This document shows positions 46,967 to 55,416 of a DNA stretch of 64,000 nt, in pieces. Every line of letters starts with the position of its first letter. The stretch's first letter is position 1. The position numbers and the translations under genes were made by a program. Under the pieces are notes generated by a model. It saw only the letters and a list, made by a program, of their open reading frames with translations. It did not search any database and was not told where the DNA came from. Origin of the DNA: an uncultured Acidobacteriota bacterium (GTDB lineage Bacteria > Acidobacteriota > Terriglobia > Bryobacterales > Bryobacteraceae); contig CADEFM010000005.1 of assembly GCA_902826605.1 (NCBI GenBank), positions 1-64,000 of the forward strand, written 5' to 3'.

Positions 46967-48483
46967 TGGATGATTTCTTGTTCCGGTGGAGGCATCAGTG
47001 CCGTACCGGCCCAAAGCCAAACCAGCGAGAAGCCATAGACCGCGGGCGTCACCCATTCGTAGACACTTTGATCCAGCCGCAGGATGATCTGCGCAAAAGG
47101 AAAAATCAAGCCGACACCCAGGACCCATCCTGCCAGCGCGGACGAAGGGACAATCGCGGCCAGGCCAACTACCCACAGCAAGTACCACGTCCAAACGTGA
47201 CCGACCCCGGTAAAGAGAATCACCACCAGAGCGGCAAGGATTGCTTCCACCAAGCTCGTGAATTCCTTTCGGCGCATGTATCGCACCAAGTAGAAGGCGC
47301 CCAGCAAGACGAGACCAACGCGAGTGGTAAGACTAGCCACCCTAACCAAATTTCTTCCGAGGAATGGCTGCAGGCCTAGGAACACGGAGGAAGGCTCCAT
47401 GAAACGCCACCCCCTCATGGTGGTCAACGGGTCGAAAAACGCAGGGGAGCGGAAAAACCACGCAAAGATGAACGCAACCGCGGCAGTCCCGATTGCCGCC
47501 CTGATCAGATAAGTGCGGAGCCGTCCGCGGAATGCCGCATGTAGAAAATCAAGCAATAAAAGCGGAGCCGTCACGTATTTCACGGTCATCGCGGCAAGCA
47601 GAAACCAAATGGAAGTAACGGCGCTCCGCTGGATGGCCCGAATGGCGCATAGCAGCAGGAATATCATCACGACATCATTGTGGCCTTCCGCCGCCGTCTG
47701 CAAAAAACCTGCCGGGAGCCATCCGAGAATCGCGGCTCCCACGGACTGGACCCACAGACTCCGATCCGTTAAGATTGCCCGAAGTTGCCACAACGAGCCC
47801 AGCCAGGCTGCTCCCAGCAATAGTTTGAATAAAAGGAATTCAATCCAAATGGTCCCTTGAGCCAGAGCTGCAAGGCCGCCGGAAACCAATGCCCACAGCG
47901 GCCCGTAGGTCATTCTCCCCGTTGCAGGGAGGACGGGTAAACCCTGCACTGCCTCACGAGTGAGGTCGGAATAATACGGATTCAGTTGATGTGCGACCAT
48001 ACGGCCCCACGCGACGGAAAACCAGAAATCCGGAGCCATGATAGGAATTGCAAACAGAGATACCACCGCGAACAGACATGACCAACCGTGAATGCGAGCC
48101 ACCACGTGTGTGGTTAGCGCGGTTCGGCGCGCCCGCAATTGCACTAATAGCGCGAGGAAGGCCGTGGTGCACAGCAGCAGCGGTATAGCGTATGCAATAC
48201 CGAACCATTGGGGCGCACGGAACGGATTAGTCTCACTAGCCAAGCGCCCGCACCAATCGCAGTTGGCCATTTCCGAAGCGCTCATCCACCGTAGATAGAT
48301 GGCGCCGGCCAGGAATGGGGAGAGAAGCGTCAACGTCACGATCGCGGCAAGAGAAACGGCGCCGAAGGCATTCAGGCGCCGGAGAAGAACCTTGGTGGAC
48401 GGATCGGCCCCTGCGGCGAGTGACGCTTGCTCTATTGACGTTTCCCTCATCCGTTCATGTCCGTGGCTACTGGACGTAGCCAA
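46963..48483 (-). CDS. Polytopic membrane glycosyltransferase-like protein (MptB/GT87-like)
   Basis: The 506-residue protein has about twelve membrane helices. A loop after the third helix contains DFWFSVAWGRMVAHQLNPYY, like the acidic catalytic loop of polyprenyl-phosphomannose-dependent mannosyltransferases, and TAAEGHNDVVMIFLLLCA is also typical. The exact activity is unknown. The ATG at 48483 overlaps the end of sulfatase-like gene 2 by 17 bases; an ATG at 48450 avoids that overlap and is an alternative. It is coupled to the downstream GT4 gene. Confidence 0.78.
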   Translation of the reverse strand: MATSSSHGHERMRETSIEQASLAAGADPSTKVLLRRLNAFGAVSLAAIVTLTLLSPFLAGAIYLRWMSASEMANCDWCGRLASETNPFRAPQWFGIAYAIPLLLCTTAFLALLVQLRARRTALTTHVVARIHGWSCLFAVVSLFAIPIMAPDFWFSVAWGRMVAHQLNPYYSDLTREAVQGLPVLPATGRMTYGPLWALVSGGLAALAQGTIWIEFLLFKLLLGAAWLGSLWQLRAILTDRSLWVQSVGAAILGWLPAGFLQTAAEGHNDVVMIFLLLCAIRAIQRSAVTSIWFLLAAMTVKYVTAPLLLLDFLHAAFRGRLRTYLIRAAIGTAAVAFIFAWFFRSPAFFDPLTTMRGWRFMEPSSVFLGLQPFLGRNLVRVASLTTRVGLVLLGAFYLVRYMRRKEFTSLVEAILAALVVILFTGVGHVWTWYLLWVVGLAAIVPSSALAGWVLGVGLIFPFAQIILRLDQSVYEWVTPAVYGFSLVWLWAGTALMPPPEQEIIQ

Positions 48484-50575
48484 GCGATTTCAAGCGGTCC
48501 ATTGTTCCGCGGTCCCCCGACGAAGTTCCTCCGGCCTGCGCCGCCGGAACGCTGCGTTTCCATCTTGCAAGCATGGCCACGAGTTCATCGGTCCGCGGAT
48601 CCCCCTCCCGATACAGGTTTGTTCTTTCGGCCTGATCCGCGGAAAGTTCGTACATCTCACGTTTCCCAAACGTGGACACCACGAGTTTCATGGGGCCGTA
48701 CACTAAGGCTTCCTCCAACCGTTGGAATGCGGGATACCTGCCCAGGCGCATGGTATCCGGGTAAGAAGCGCTCACCAGCGCGCGTGCATTGGCGCCGGCT
48801 ATTTTCTGAAGACTGACCCCCGCCAGGTTGGGCATGGGAGGAAGGTTCGCCACATCCAGAACCGTGGGCAGAAGGTCCACCTGACTCGCCCGGACGTCTA
48901 TTTCGCTGCCCGCAACATGACCCGGATATTTCACGAGCAAAGGAATTCCAATCTCTTCCTGATATACGGAAATCCCGCCATGGCCGACCAGATTCCTTAC
49001 TCCAAATGCTTCGCCGTGATCGCTGGTGACAATGAATAACGTATTTTCAAACTTTCCGCGCGCCTTCAGGTTTGTCACCAAATTCCGCAGCTGCGCGTCC
49101 ATGTACACGATGCCGGCATCATAGTAAGACTCAAGACAGCGCCGTTCTTCCCGAGTGATCGCGCGCTTGCGGCTGAGTGTGCCGTAACTGATCTGTTCGG
49201 TTTTGTCGAAGCGAGCTACGCCGGGATCGGAGCACGGATAGGCCGACCGGAAAGGTTCGGGAGGAACGTATGGAACGTGTGCGTCCATGTAGTTCACAAA
49301 AAGGAAAAAAGGAGAATGAGCGCCAACTTGATCGAGCAAACGATAGACTTCCCGGTTCACTTCTCCGGCTCGCCTCACAGCCAATTCGGCTTCCATCATC
49401 GGGATGATGGGGTCAATAAGTCTTACCACGGTCTTCCGCAGGTGAGAGTAACGGCGAGCGCTGCCGTCCGCTAAAGCGGGGAAGCGCCAATCGAAGACTT
49501 CAAACCCTTGCTGGAGACCCATGCGCGGAGCGACAAAAGCGGAGTTGGCTACTTCAGCTATGGTTCGATAACCGTGCGCGGACAGGACCTCCGCCAGCGT
49601 TGTGAACTTTTCCGCCAAGGGGCGGCCCCACGGAAAAGTGGGTGGGGCGTAGTGCGCGCCGTGAGTTTGAGGATACAGGCCCGTGAACATGGAGGCGTGC
49701 GTGGGCAAGGTCATATCGGATACTGCGATCGCGTTCTTGTAGACTACGGACTCCCGCGCCAGTTCCCGCAAGAATGGAGTCGTATCGCGTTCGTAGCCAT
49801 ACAGAGACGTATGATCGGCCCGCACCGTATCCATGACGATCAGAACCACATTCGGCTGGTTTCCTGATGGCGCGGATTGGCGCGGCGGCAGTTTGCCCGA
49901 ACCCGCACTCAACGCCGAACCGGTGCCGCCAGCGGTCAATAGCAACACAGCCATGGCCGCGGCATAGCGGCCAGGCGTCGTCCACAGTGGCAGTCGCCGT
50001 TTGCTAAAGGCCCAAGCCAAGAGCGCCACTCCCAGTAACACGGGCAGGATCACACCTAAACGGAAGGGCACGGATCGGTCGACGAAAATAAGCATGCTGA
50101 TCCAGGCAGGGATCATCACGAAGACAACTGTGGTGAGAGGATCTATCAAGAACCCCGCACGTTCATCCCAGTGTTCGGAAAACAAGCACGCAAGTCCGGC
50201 GACAATGGCGATTCCCGCCGCTGCAAGCGAAACTTGTTCACCCGCCGCCAGTGTTCCGTCGGCAAAGAGGTTAGCGGAGAATATTGCGAGGAACTGGAGC
50301 GTCACAATACTCCGAAGCATTCGCCTGTTGTCGGCCCGCCCGAATGGGAGCAGAGCAAAGCTCGCTAGCGCTCCAAGCAGAGCGCCGATCGTTATGTAGA
50401 TCGCGACTGTGATCGCCGCAATGCGCCAAATAGGAGCGTTCAACTCCGCTTCTGCAAGTAAGAAAAGCGGAGCGATGGAGTACAAAATGAACTCGACAGC
50501 GGCGTAGGCCAGCCATGCTCCCACGCCGATGACGACGCCCGTCAGTATGGCGCTCCCGTATTCCTTCTTCTTCAT
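48467..50575 (-). CDS. Membrane sulfatase-like (alkaline phosphatase superfamily) protein 2
   Basis: A 702-residue paralogue with about seven N-terminal membrane helices and a catalytic domain: NVVLIVMDTVRADHTSLYGY, SDMTLPTHASMFTGLYPQ with Thr as probable nucleophile, and VTSDHGEAFGVRNL. The C-terminus RGTMDRLKSLGYVQ is almost identical to that of proteins 1 and 3. The extra Asp of classical sulfatases (NxxDDxR) is replaced by DTVR. It starts nine bases after gene 3 ends, so the two are tandem duplicates. Confidence 0.87.
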   Translation of the reverse strand: MKKKEYGSAILTGVVIGVGAWLAYAAVEFILYSIAPLFLLAEAELNAPIWRIAAITVAIYITIGALLGALASFALLPFGRADNRRMLRSIVTLQFLAIFSANLFADGTLAAGEQVSLAAAGIAIVAGLACLFSEHWDERAGFLIDPLTTVVFVMIPAWISMLIFVDRSVPFRLGVILPVLLGVALLAWAFSKRRLPLWTTPGRYAAAMAVLLLTAGGTGSALSAGSGKLPPRQSAPSGNQPNVVLIVMDTVRADHTSLYGYERDTTPFLRELARESVVYKNAIAVSDMTLPTHASMFTGLYPQTHGAHYAPPTFPWGRPLAEKFTTLAEVLSAHGYRTIAEVANSAFVAPRMGLQQGFEVFDWRFPALADGSARRYSHLRKTVVRLIDPIIPMMEAELAVRRAGEVNREVYRLLDQVGAHSPFFLFVNYMDAHVPYVPPEPFRSAYPCSDPGVARFDKTEQISYGTLSRKRAITREERRCLESYYDAGIVYMDAQLRNLVTNLKARGKFENTLFIVTSDHGEAFGVRNLVGHGGISVYQEEIGIPLLVKYPGHVAGSEIDVRASQVDLLPTVLDVANLPPMPNLAGVSLQKIAGANARALVSASYPDTMRLGRYPAFQRLEEALVYGPMKLVVSTFGKREMYELSADQAERTNLYREGDPRTDELVAMLARWKRSVPAAQAGGTSSGDRGTMDRLKSLGYVQ

Positions 50576-50584
50576 GGGGCTGTA

Positions 50585-52669
50585 TTACTGAACGTAACCT
50601 AGCGATTTCAAGCGCTCCACGTTGCCGCGAGTGCCTGCAGGCACGATTCTCGTATCCAGCGGAATACTCCGATTCCACTCCCCGAACATCGCGGCGAGCG
50701 TGGCAGCCGCCGGATCGCCATCCCGGTACAGATTGTTTTGCTCACCACGATCATGCGACAGATCGAAAATCTCCTTTTTCCCCAGGTTCGATACGACCAG
50801 CTTCTTGCCGCCATAAAACAACGCCTCTTCGGTGCGGCGTAATTGTGAATTTAGTTTTGCGAATCTCTCTCCAGGATAAGAGATACTGACGATCGTTCGG
50901 GAATCACCTTGAAGCTTACGGAGATCCATGCCAGGCAAGCCAGAAGGCGTAGCGATCGCCGCAACGCCAAGAACCGTGGGCAACAAGTCCAGCTGACTGG
51001 CCAAGGCATCGACGACCGCCGGGGGGTTGTTGCCGGGATACTTCACCACTAGAGGCACGCCGATCTGCTCTTGATAAACCGAGAGCCCACCATGCCCCAT
51101 GTGACCCCTCGTGCCCAGAGATTCGCCGTGATCTGATGTGATCACGAGGAGCGTATTTTCGTACTGCCCGCGGGCTTTCAACGATGCTGCCAGCCGGTTC
51201 ATTTCCGAATCCATAAATGCAATGCTGCCGTCATACTGTGAAGTAAGACATTGCTGTTCGCGCGCAGTGATTTGCCGCTTACCGCCGACCACGTCATCCA
51301 CGATTTTCTGCAGACCTGCATACGACGCGGCGGCCGGTTCTTCACAAGGTACGGCTGATCGAAAAGGTTCGGGCGGGGAGTATGGCGTGTGCGCGTCCAT
51401 GTAATTTATAAAAAGGAAATATGGCGTCTCCCGGTTCGTTTGATCCAAAAGATGATCCACTGCGTTGTTGATCTCTCCAGCGCGGCGGACTGAGAGATCA
51501 AGATCCAGGCGAGAAATATGGCGATCTATCCAGCGGCTCACGGTATTCGTCAAATACGGATGCCAAGTGCTCACATTCGGCGCCACGGGCCTTCTCCAGT
51601 CGAATACCTCGAAGCCCTGATTCAAACCGAACTCAGGGGCAAGGTAGGCGGAATTCGCAACTACGGCCATGGTTCGATACCCTCGGCCGCGCAAGGTCTC
51701 CGCCATCGTAATGAAGCGCCCATCGAGAGGCCGTCCTGTCGGCATAGCAGGTGGCAGAAAATGTGCCCCGTGAGTTCGCGGATACAGACCCGTGAATATC
51801 GAGGCATGCGTAGGCAGGGTCATGTCGGAGACCGCTATCGTATTCGCGTACACCGCCGATTCCTTCGCGAACTCGCGTAAGAACGGCGTCGTGTCGCGAG
51901 GGTATCCATATAGCGAAGTATGATCGGCGCGCACCGTGTCCATGACGATAAGGATGACGTTTGGGCTCTGCAGGGAACGAGTCTGCGCCGACGGCAGATT
52001 GAGATTTCCAGGACTCAATGTCCAGCCTGCTGCACCGGCAAGGCATGCCATTCCGGCCGCATACAGTGCCAGACGGGGCGCAGTAGGTTCAACGGGCAGC
52101 AGACGTTGAGCCGTGCGCGCAATCAAACCGATCATCAGGAATGCCGCCAAAATCATGCCGAATTTGAATGAATTCGACTTTCCGGCCAGCAGTTCTACGC
52201 TGATCAATGTCGGCATGAGCAGCAGCGCGCTCGCGGTCAGCGGTCCGGCGAGAAACCCTAGATGCTGACGCCACCCATCGGACTTCAAACTCGCAAGGAT
52301 GGCCGCAATGAGGACAGCGGCGATTGCCACCGAAATTAATTCACTGCCGGACAGGGGCCGGTGGAGCAACAAGTTCACGGCGTAGAGAACAGGCAGTGGT
52401 AGCACTGTCATGCGCAGGATATTCGCGGGAGATCGCAACATCCAAGCCGTGAATGCCCCCAGCACACCTCCTATCAGCAGATAGGCGCATGCGAGAAATC
52501 CAGCGGCGCGCCACAAAGGTGCGTTCAGTTCGCCTTCGGGCCTGGAGAACATGGGAATCACCGAATAGAAAATAAATTCCAGCGCCCCATACGTCAGCCA
52601 GACGCCGGCTCCCATCATGAAGCCGTTCCACGCAGCTCTGCCTTGTCTGTTAGCGTCAGTCGTTTGCAT
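50585..52669 (-). CDS. Membrane sulfatase-like (alkaline phosphatase superfamily) protein 3
   Basis: A 694-residue paralogue of proteins 1 and 2: membrane helices over residues 15-235, then NVILIVMDTVRADHTSLYGY, SDMTLPTHASIFTGLYPR and ITSDHGESLGTRGHMGHGGL, ending RGNVERLKSLGYVQ. It is closest to protein 2 over both halves. The Thr nucleophile site excludes formylglycine maturation. It begins 73 bases after the Sat-APS-kinase gene, the widest gap within the minus-strand block. Confidence 0.87.
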   Translation of the reverse strand: MQTTDANRQGRAAWNGFMMGAGVWLTYGALEFIFYSVIPMFSRPEGELNAPLWRAAGFLACAYLLIGGVLGAFTAWMLRSPANILRMTVLPLPVLYAVNLLLHRPLSGSELISVAIAAVLIAAILASLKSDGWRQHLGFLAGPLTASALLLMPTLISVELLAGKSNSFKFGMILAAFLMIGLIARTAQRLLPVEPTAPRLALYAAGMACLAGAAGWTLSPGNLNLPSAQTRSLQSPNVILIVMDTVRADHTSLYGYPRDTTPFLREFAKESAVYANTIAVSDMTLPTHASIFTGLYPRTHGAHFLPPAMPTGRPLDGRFITMAETLRGRGYRTMAVVANSAYLAPEFGLNQGFEVFDWRRPVAPNVSTWHPYLTNTVSRWIDRHISRLDLDLSVRRAGEINNAVDHLLDQTNRETPYFLFINYMDAHTPYSPPEPFRSAVPCEEPAAASYAGLQKIVDDVVGGKRQITAREQQCLTSQYDGSIAFMDSEMNRLAASLKARGQYENTLLVITSDHGESLGTRGHMGHGGLSVYQEQIGVPLVVKYPGNNPPAVVDALASQLDLLPTVLGVAAIATPSGLPGMDLRKLQGDSRTIVSISYPGERFAKLNSQLRRTEEALFYGGKKLVVSNLGKKEIFDLSHDRGEQNNLYRDGDPAAATLAAMFGEWNRSIPLDTRIVPAGTRGNVERLKSLGYVQ

Positions 52670-52742
52670 TCGTCTTGGCCGTTCCGGCCGCCCTAGAAGT
52701 GCCGATTGCTATGGAAGCTGTCGATTCCGCATGGCGGCGGAG

Positions 52743-54452
52743 TCACGCTTTTTCTATGGCATTTGCTGTCGCTGCCATTTCTACCGGCAGTTCCGCAACG
52801 AGGAATCCGCGCTCCACCAGATAGCGCAAAATCCTTTGTGCGTTTTCCTCCGGAGTCCACTCTCCCGTTGTGAGAGCGATATCCGGGAAAATTGGCGCTT
52901 CGTAGGGATCGTCGACTCCCGTGAAGCCGCGCAGCGAGCCCGCGCGGGCTTTGGCGTAGAAGCCTTTGACATCGCGCTGTTCGCAGACCGCCAGCGGCGT
53001 ATCCACGAACACTTCAATGAAGCGATCCGGACCCACCATCTCCCGCGCTTTTTCTCGCGTCGCCAGATACGGACTCACCGCTGCGCAGACTACAACGCCT
53101 TGGTGCCGGACGATTTCCGCCGCGACGAAACCGATGCGCAGGATATTCGTATCGCGATCTTCTCGCGTGAACCCCAGGCCTTTCGATAAATGCGTGCGGA
53201 CAACGTCGCCATCCAGCACGGTTGCCTGGCGGCCGCGCTCCATCAGAAGCACGGTCAGAATATCTGAGATGGTCGATTTGCCCGCCGATGGCAATCCGGT
53301 GAACCATACACAAAAACCACGGCGGCCCATGGGGGGATGCGCCTGCGCCAGAATGTCCCCCACTTCGCCGCGGGTATACCATGGCGGTAGCGGGCGACCT
53401 TTGGCCAGGTATTCGTCCACTGCGCGATCGTCGGAGAGTGTATGAGCTGTCTTGTTCGCGGGAACCGCGCGCGTTTCACAGTAGCGGTCTTCGTCGGGAA
53501 CGTAAGCCAGTTCCTCGTAGGGGACCATCTTCACTCCGATTTCAGAAGTGTACGCTGCGATACGTTCGATCACGGCTGCCGACTGCGAATGGCTGGAATC
53601 GTCCGGCGCCGCAATCAAATGATTGGCCCCGAAGTTACGCGCGAGAATGGCCTGCCAGATCATCTCGCGATCGCCCGCGACGCGTCCTGGCAAAGTAAGC
53701 AACGAAAATGCGTCCGCCGTCTCGGCGTTAACGGCTAGCGCCATGAACGTCCGCAATCGCGTGTAGCGCTCCATGTCGCCTTGTTGAGCGAGTCCTGCCA
53801 CCGGTTGCACCAGCAGGCGGGCGCCCAGACCCCGCGCGGCGCTCTTCGCCAAGACTTCCTGCGGCCGGTGAAAATATCCGCGCGTCTGAAAGGCCAGCAC
53901 ATTTCCGCCCCCGAGCGACGCGCGAACCGAGGCCGGAGTGCCGCGAAGCGCCGGAAAGTCGAAATGCGAAGCCAGACTGAAAACCTTCATGGGGCCGCTC
54001 ACGCATAGGCCTCCGCCGATTTCCGGGCCAGCCTCGGGAGCGGAAGCCGCCTGAAATATTTCTTCCACCTGCAAGATGGCCATCATTTCGTTCTTCGAGC
54101 CGCGCAACACGATCTCACTGCCCACCGTGATCGTAGCGTCGTCTACCGGCAAAACGACCGGCGAAGGAAAGAGCGTTCCATTCGCCAACCGCATTTCGCT
54201 CACCACGCGGCGGTAATCCGCTTCACCCATGAAACGGTCGAGCGGCGACAAGGCGCCCGTCGCGAGCAAGTCCAATTCGCACAACGAACGGCCGGAAAGA
54301 CGGATGGATGGCAGTTCTTTGGCGCGCCGAATCAATTCATCGCGCTCTTCACCACGCGCGACCAGATTCACCAGACGCCCGCCGTAGGGCGCGATAAGCG
54401 CGCTTCCGGATGACACGCCGTTCGAATGAGTGGTTGATGTTGTTGTAGCCAT
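52743..54452 (-). CDS. ATP-sulfurylase-like/APS kinase fusion with degenerate sulfurylase domain
   Basis: From the ATG at 54452 the protein is 569 residues. Residues 1-370 align with ATP sulfurylase, but the two nucleotide-binding signatures are altered: the usual QTRNPxHRxH reads QTRGYFHRPQ (189-198) and the usual GRDHAG reads APDDSS (282-287). Residues 375-560 are an intact APS kinase: P-loop GLPSAGKST (386-394), LDGDVVRTHLSKGLGFTRED, and Ser460 in AVSPY. So PAPS synthesis from APS seems possible while sulfate activation by this copy does not. TAATG overlap with the upstream membrane gene shows coupling. Confidence 0.87.
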   Translation of the reverse strand: MATTTSTTHSNGVSSGSALIAPYGGRLVNLVARGEERDELIRRAKELPSIRLSGRSLCELDLLATGALSPLDRFMGEADYRRVVSEMRLANGTLFPSPVVLPVDDATITVGSEIVLRGSKNEMMAILQVEEIFQAASAPEAGPEIGGGLCVSGPMKVFSLASHFDFPALRGTPASVRASLGGGNVLAFQTRGYFHRPQEVLAKSAARGLGARLLVQPVAGLAQQGDMERYTRLRTFMALAVNAETADAFSLLTLPGRVAGDREMIWQAILARNFGANHLIAAPDDSSHSQSAAVIERIAAYTSEIGVKMVPYEELAYVPDEDRYCETRAVPANKTAHTLSDDRAVDEYLAKGRPLPPWYTRGEVGDILAQAHPPMGRRGFCVWFTGLPSAGKSTISDILTVLLMERGRQATVLDGDVVRTHLSKGLGFTREDRDTNILRIGFVAAEIVRHQGVVVCAAVSPYLATREKAREMVGPDRFIEVFVDTPLAVCEQRDVKGFYAKARAGSLRGFTGVDDPYEAPIFPDIALTTGEWTPEENAQRILRYLVERGFLVAELPVEMAATANAIEKA

Positions 54453-55207
54453 TAGAAACTCACTTTTAACCGCTTCTTCAACAGGAGCATGCTGATAAAC
54501 GAAATCGCCATGAACCACACCAGCCAGTGCAGTTCCAGCCCAAACCCCGCCACCGATGCTGCGGGATAACGGACCTCCACCCAATCGACGGTGGAGCCGG
54601 ACAGAAAACTTTCCCCGGGATTCATGAAGTAGTCGAGAATGGCGCTCACTTTTCGTTGCGTCAGATAACGCAGTCCGCTGCCGACCTCGACTTTCTTCGT
54701 GACGGAACTATTGGGCGTGCTGAGATCCAGAGTTCCGGACCCCGCGCGCGCGCCGCGAATGCGCCAGCTCACTTGCCGCTCTTCCAGTTGCCGGACAGCG
54801 GGTGTCTCCACCGTAACCTCGCCTGAAGCCTTTAGAGAGGGCGCCGCCGCGGAGGGGTCCAGGGGCTGCTTTAGGTGCATGGTCACCAGCGTATCTTGAC
54901 CCGGCGCAAGCGGACTCTTCCCATAAAACGCATCTAGGTTCGTTAAAAGAAAAATCATCGGGATGCCGGAGATCAGCGCGGGCCGCAGCATCAAACCCAG
55001 ATAACGGAAGTTGGCCACCACCAGATCGCAATGCGCTTTCCAGATGAGGGCGGGCTCATCGGCGAACAACATCAGCTCCAGTAAATGGGCGCGCACCTTC
55101 CCCTGCGCCCTTTTCACCTTGGCCTGGTCCACCGTATAGCGGAAGACCCACAGCAGCAGGACGCCGGTAACGACACTGATGATCGCAAGACTGAACAGGG
55201 GAGGCAT
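54452..55207 (-). CDS. YidC/EMC3-like membrane protein of unknown function
   Basis: The 251-residue protein has an N-terminal helix (LFSLAIISVVTGVLLLWVFR), a charged cytoplasmic coil (VDQAKVKRAQGKVRAHLLEL), a second hydrophobic segment (LRPALISGIPMIFLL), an extracytoplasmic beta-rich region of about 100 residues, and a last helix (LHWLVWFMAISFISMLLLKK). The first two helices and the coil resemble DUF106/EMC3 members of the YidC/Oxa1 superfamily; that similarity is by eye only. It is coupled to the Sat-APS kinase gene and lies three bases after the RHH-like gene. Confidence 0.7.
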   Translation of the reverse strand: MPPLFSLAIISVVTGVLLLWVFRYTVDQAKVKRAQGKVRAHLLELMLFADEPALIWKAHCDLVVANFRYLGLMLRPALISGIPMIFLLTNLDAFYGKSPLAPGQDTLVTMHLKQPLDPSAAAPSLKASGEVTVETPAVRQLEERQVSWRIRGARAGSGTLDLSTPNSSVTKKVEVGSGLRYLTQRKVSAILDYFMNPGESFLSGSTVDWVEVRYPAASVAGFGLELHWLVWFMAISFISMLLLKKRLKVSF

Positions 55208-55210
55208 GAA

Positions 55211-55402
55211 CTAATCGATGTAACCCAGACCTTGGAACTTCTTCACGAGCGCTTCGCTCGATTCGGCTTCTTCCAACTGCGTGATTTCCTTGTCGAGCAG
55301 ATGCTCGACGAATTCCTGCAGCGACGAATATCCCGCCGCCTCGGCGCATTTCTTCGCACGCGCCGTCAGATCTTTGTTCAGTTTGATTGTGGTTTGAAAC
55401 AT
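55211..55402 (-). CDS. 63-residue ribbon-helix-helix-like protein
   Basis: Residues 2-45 (TTIKLNKDLTARAKKCAEAA, then SLQEFVEHLLDKEI) fit an RHH fold of CopG type: a short strand and two helices. The C-terminal tail reads KKFQGLGYID, resembling the RLKSLGYVQ end of the sulfatase-like proteins. RHH proteins are usually DNA-binding antitoxins, but no toxin is next to it; it is embedded between an AP-superfamily gene (14 bases upstream) and the YidC-like gene (three bases downstream). A local regulator or a small structural subunit are both possible. Confidence 0.72.
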   Translation of the reverse strand: MFQTTIKLNKDLTARAKKCAEAAGYSSLQEFVEHLLDKEITQLEEAESSEALVKKFQGLGYID

Positions 55403-55416
55403 GATTCACTCCAAAT

